Shown: positions 61,258 through 64,000 of the stretch, piece by piece
Layout of the letters: the number at the start of each line of letters is the position of its first letter
How positions within the stretch are numbered: the stretch's first letter is position 1
Assembly: GCF_014205845.1 (NCBI RefSeq)
Contig: NZ_JACHCR010000014.1
Location: forward strand, 62,001 to 126,000
DNA length: 64,000 nt
Origin: Mucilaginibacter cryoferens
GTDB lineage: Bacteria > Bacteroidota > Bacteroidia > Sphingobacteriales > Sphingobacteriaceae
Reading direction: 5' to 3'
Program-made: the position numbers and the translations under genes
The notes under the pieces: model-generated
Seen by the model: the letters and a program-made list of their open reading frames with translations, nothing else
Database searches by the model: none
What the model was told of the DNA's origin: nothing

Positions 61258-62664
61258 ATGAATAAAGTTGCAAAACAGAAGTTTTTTGAAGACGTTCGGA
61301 TAATTGATATTGCCGAAGAAGGTAAAGGCGTGGGTAAAACCGACGACTTTGTACTTTTTGTTGACAAAGCCATTCCCGGCGATGTGGTAGACGTACAGGT
61401 TTACAAAAGCAAAAAGAATTTTGGCGAAGGCAAAATCAACAAGCTAAAACAGGCGTCGGAGTATCGTACCGACCCTTTCTGCGAACATTTTGGTACTTGT
61501 GGCGGTTGTAAATGGCAGCACATGACCTATGAGGCGCAATTAAAATTCAAACAAAAATCTGTTGCCGATGCCCTGGGCCGGATAGCCAAAGTTGATGTGG
61601 ATGGCATTATGGATATCGTTCCATCCCCTGCCGATCGCTACTATCGCAACAAACTGGAATATACCTTTAGCGATAAACGCTGGTTATACGATGGCGAAAG
61701 CAAGGAAGACGAAACGTTAAACATGAACGCGCTGGGCTTTCACATCCCCGGGCGTTTTGATAAAATATTAGATGTAAAGCACTGCTACCTGCAGGCCGAA
61801 CCATCAAACGATCTGCGGAACAGTATCCGCGATTTTGTGATTGAACAAGGTTACTCTTTTTATAACCTGCGTAACCACGAGGGGGCTTTGCGTAACCTTA
61901 TTGTACGTACATCGTCAACCGGTGAGGTTATGGTGATAGTTGTTTTTGCTTATGTGAGCGAAGAAGAAGTTGATAAGCTGATGAAGTTTATTAATGCCCG
62001 GTTCCCGCAGATCACCTCGTTGCTATACATCATCAATCAAAAAAAGAACGATACCATTTTTGACCAGGATGTGGTTGCCTTTAGAGGCCCCGAGTACATT
62101 CATGAAGAAATGAATGGCATCAAATTCCGCATCGGTCCCAAATCTTTTTACCAGACCAATAGTATCCAGGCGTTGCGGTTGTACGAGATAACCCGCGATT
62201 TTGCAGGTTTTACAGGTAATGAGTTGGTTTATGACTTGTACACGGGTGCCGGCACCATTGCCAATTTTATTGCCGGTAGTGTAAAAGAGGTGGTTGGGGT
62301 TGAGTATGTACCCACAGCTATTGAGGATGCTAAAGTAAACTCGGCCATTAACAATATTACCAACACCAAGTTTTACGCTGGTGATATGAAAGATGTACTG
62401 GTAGCCGATTTTGTGGCAGAGCACGGCAAGCCGGATGTGATCATTACCGATCCGCCGCGTGCAGGTATGCACCCCGATGTAGTTGCCCGCCTGATGGAAA
62501 TTGAAGCCCCCAAAATTGTTTATGTAAGCTGCAATGCCGCAACTCAGGCCCGCGATTTGCTGGTACTGAAAGACAAATACGATACCGTGAGAATACAACC
62601 GGTAGATATGTTTCCGCATACACAACATGTGGAGAATGTAGTATTATTGGTTTTAAGGGACTAA
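61258..62664 (+). CDS. rlmD: 23S rRNA (uracil-1939-C5)-methyltransferase
   Basis: 468 residues. An N-terminal TRAM domain (~8-65, IIDIAEEGKGVGKTDDFVLF) is followed by a 4Fe-4S Cys set (C75, C81, C84 in CEHFGTCGGC, plus the later Cys of VKHCYLQ). A Rossmann-type methyltransferase follows, with VYDLYTGAGTIANFIA, and the catalytic Cys in VYVSCNAATQARDL near 424. It matches the RumA/RlmD family (also called TrmA-like) and uses SAM to make m5U in 23S rRNA. Paralogues such as RlmC cannot be fully excluded. It stands alone. Confidence 0.9.
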   Translation: MNKVAKQKFFEDVRIIDIAEEGKGVGKTDDFVLFVDKAIPGDVVDVQVYKSKKNFGEGKINKLKQASEYRTDPFCEHFGTCGGCKWQHMTYEAQLKFKQKSVADALGRIAKVDVDGIMDIVPSPADRYYRNKLEYTFSDKRWLYDGESKEDETLNMNALGFHIPGRFDKILDVKHCYLQAEPSNDLRNSIRDFVIEQGYSFYNLRNHEGALRNLIVRTSSTGEVMVIVVFAYVSEEEVDKLMKFINARFPQITSLLYIINQKKNDTIFDQDVVAFRGPEYIHEEMNGIKFRIGPKSFYQTNSIQALRLYEITRDFAGFTGNELVYDLYTGAGTIANFIAGSVKEVVGVEYVPTAIEDAKVNSAINNITNTKFYAGDMKDVLVADFVAEHGKPDVIITDPPRAGMHPDVVARLMEIEAPKIVYVSCNAATQARDLLVLKDKYDTVRIQPVDMFPHTQHVENVVLLVLRD

Positions 62665-62679
62665 GGGTGGAAGGATAAA

Positions 62680-62722
62680 GGAACAAGGATTTTTGGACAA
62701 AGGACTTTCGGACAGCGGATAA
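62680..62722 (+). repeat. Dispersed 43-bp repeat, copy B
   Basis: Begins GGAACAAGGATTTTTGGACA and matches about 38 of 43 bases of the minus strand at 38871-38914. Directly after it, 62740-62815 is made of imperfect TTTTAGAATTT units. Confidence 0.6.
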
Positions 62723-62824
62723 AAGCTTTTTGTTTTAGAATTTTTCCTTTTAGAATTTAGAATTTTCTTTTTAGAGTTTCCCTTTTAGAATTTAGAGTTT
62801 AGTTTTTTAGAATTTTAACAATAT

Positions 62825-63223
62825 ATGCAACCCGAAGATCTGTTAAACGAAGGTAATAAAGAAAGCCAGGAAGCGGCCAAAAACAGCCCGCTGCTGAGTT
62901 TGGAGCGCGACCTTAAGTTTTTTAAAGACTCTATCCATGAAGTAGCTGTGGAGATTATGGTAGAGGGCTTATCATCATACCCCATTTTTATTGCCCATCA
63001 GCACGAATTGAAATTGGGCGAATTGATACTGGACAGGAACGATCTTAATTCGGACTGGAGCATACACGCCTCTACGCTTGAAGAGTTTACAGAACGCGGC
63101 ATAATTAAGCCCGAATTAAAAGATCGCTTTATTAACAGTTATAAAAATCCTAACGAGTACATGTGCGTGTTTGTAGTAGTACCCGAGGGAGCCAATTTTG
63201 TTTACGTGCCGTATAACAAGTAA
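62825..63223 (+). CDS. Conserved-looking cytoplasmic protein of unknown function
   Basis: 132 residues, no signal or membrane segment. It has a helix-rich start (SQEAAKNSPLLSLERDLKFFKDSIHEVAVEIMVEG) and a beta-rich end (YMCVFVVVPEGANFVYVPYNK). I know this type only as an uncharacterised Bacteroidota protein. It lies 66 bases before the phosphoribosyltransferase gene on the same strand. Confidence 0.7.
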   Translation: MQPEDLLNEGNKESQEAAKNSPLLSLERDLKFFKDSIHEVAVEIMVEGLSSYPIFIAHQHELKLGELILDRNDLNSDWSIHASTLEEFTERGIIKPELKDRFINSYKNPNEYMCVFVVVPEGANFVYVPYNK

Positions 63224-63289
63224 ATATTGGATGTTTGTTGGATAGTTAATTTTATATATTTACCCCAGTATTTCTAATATCCGTCCGCC

Positions 63290-63799
63290 ATGTCCGAAAA
63301 AAAACTCTTGATATTAAACCAGCAGCAGATACAACAAAAGCTCGACCGTATTGCCTACCAGATACTGGAAGATAATTTTGACGAGGAAGAAATATTAATA
63401 GCCGGTATTTTACCACGGGGCAACCATATTGCAGGTCGCCTCAAAGCTATTTTAGATAATATTGCTCCATTTAGCAGCAAACTACTCACCATTGAACTTA
63501 ATAAGCAAAGCAGTAGCCTGCAGGCCAAAATTAATTTTGATGTAAACGACTGTAGTAACAAAGTAGTGATATTGGTTGATGATGTATTAAACAGTGGCAA
63601 AACCCTGGCCTATGGGTTTGGGGTGTTTTTGGATGTGCCGCTAAAAAAGCTGCGTACCGCTGTACTGATAGATCGTAACCACAAGAGCTTTCCTATAACT
63701 ACCGATTTTGCAGGCGTGGCCTTATCTACCGTAATAAAAGAACACGTAGATGTGGTGCTTGATGAAAAAGGTGAAAACGATGCTGTTTATTTGAGGTAA
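63290..63799 (+). CDS. Phosphoribosyltransferase (PyrR/Hpt-like type I PRTase)
   Basis: 169 residues with a type I PRTase fold. The PRPP-binding motif is VVILVDDVLNSGKTLAYG (acidic pair then T/S-rich loop), preceded by the ILIAGILPRGNHIAGRL loop. Length and layout fit PyrR-like or hypoxanthine-type enzymes; the substrate base cannot be fixed from sequence. No pyrimidine operon is nearby. A lipoprotein gene starts 5 bases after its stop. Confidence 0.82.
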   Translation: MSEKKLLILNQQQIQQKLDRIAYQILEDNFDEEEILIAGILPRGNHIAGRLKAILDNIAPFSSKLLTIELNKQSSSLQAKINFDVNDCSNKVVILVDDVLNSGKTLAYGFGVFLDVPLKKLRTAVLIDRNHKSFPITTDFAGVALSTVIKEHVDVVLDEKGENDAVYLR

Positions 63800-63804
63800 G
63801 CACA

Positions 63805-64000
63805 ATGCGGGCAATTACTATTTGCTTTCTTTCTGGTATGCTGCTTTCATCCTGCCATGACGATGCCCGGGAAAAGATCACCGATGTTTTTAGGCCGGCA
63901 TTAACCAACACAAGGCCGGTTACTACCAAAAGCTATAGTTTTGGCCATGGTTTTTGTGGACAGGATATTTATATAAACAGCGATTATACCTTTACCTGGA
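63805..64000 (+). CDS. Lipoprotein, N-terminal part (runs off the window)
   Basis: Open from the ATG at 63805 to the window end (65 codons). It has a lipoprotein signal: ITICFLSGMLLSSC, Cys at residue 17, then a charged stretch HDDAREKITDVFRPAL and GHGFCGQDIYINSDY. The family cannot be named from this fragment. It follows the phosphoribosyltransferase gene by 5 bases, so probably the same transcript. Confidence 0.6.
   Translation, partial: MRAITICFLSGMLLSSCHDDAREKITDVFRPALTNTRPVTTKSYSFGHGFCGQDIYINSDYTFTW

Noticed and set aside
62023..62628. 201-codon frame antisense to rlmD
   Set aside because: Lies wholly inside a well-supported gene; composition is that of an antisense shadow.
62740..62815. 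Runs of TTTTAGAATTT between rlmD and the next gene considered as promoter boxes
   Set aside because: Low-complexity repeats with no TAnnTTTG element.
1..64000. tRNA, rRNA, tmRNA or RNase P RNA genes
   Set aside because: Looked for T-loop and anticodon-arm patterns in the gaps between genes; none found.

Overview
The window looks like a chromosomal segment of a Bacteroidota member of the family Sphingobacteriaceae, probably Mucilaginibacter or a close relative. This rests on a SusC/SusD pair, many lipoproteins with a Cys right after a short hydrophobic leader, carboxypeptidase-regulatory N-domains on outer-membrane proteins, TAnnTTTG-type -7 promoter elements, little sign of Shine-Dalgarno sequences, and a bifunctional Fkp. 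Genus is inference; no rRNA or tRNA gene is visible.

Layout. 1-7.8 kb: end of an adhesin-like protein, fkp (GDP-fucose salvage), an AraC regulator, a nitrilase-family amidase, a CPA1 antiporter and an unknown protein. 7.8-11.3 kb: a CLC antiporter, a Crp/Fnr regulator with an N-terminal four-Cys motif, and an HPP membrane protein. 11.6-22.5 kb: a glucan-degradation cluster without SusCD (GH97, outer-membrane protein, GH16, GH30 with a shared C-terminal three-repeat module, second GH30). Between the two GH30 loci lies a membrane sensor whose C-terminus resembles the Zn-ribbon/HTH part of IS1595-type transposases. 22.7-24.8 kb: modABC. 25-29 kb: repeats, an oxidoreductase/AraC pair and two unknown genes. 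29-33.4 kb: cobA-type SUMT with a small partner gene, divergent from nirB-nirD (assimilatory nitrite reduction; SUMT feeds siroheme). 33.7-35.3 kb: a CLC-F fluoride exporter behind a fluoride riboswitch read on the minus strand.

36.5-40 kb holds a split rpsP-rimM//trmD locus, with a VOC/HTH/membrane-protein operon and palindromic repeats between rimM and trmD. 40-43 kb: a 5'-nucleotidase and a multi-PAS protein that has a HisKA-like helix but no ATPase domain. 43-52.3 kb: a polysaccharide utilisation locus on the minus strand (propeller/Y_Y_Y/LuxR-HTH regulator, SusC, SusD, GH144-type glucanase). 52.5-64 kb: Rpn-family nuclease, TrhO, DUF5686 barrel, kbl, pheS with a Rieske-like lipoprotein lacking the metal-binding His residues, TetR, RlmD, a phosphoribosyltransferase and a partial lipoprotein.

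Most notable: the sensor/transposase-domain chimera together with a 13-bp motif shared upstream of both GH30 genes; the fluoride riboswitch; nested long-hairpin repeat elements; and an 18-bp perfect inverted repeat that encloses a promoter -33 element in front of a 35-codon gene.
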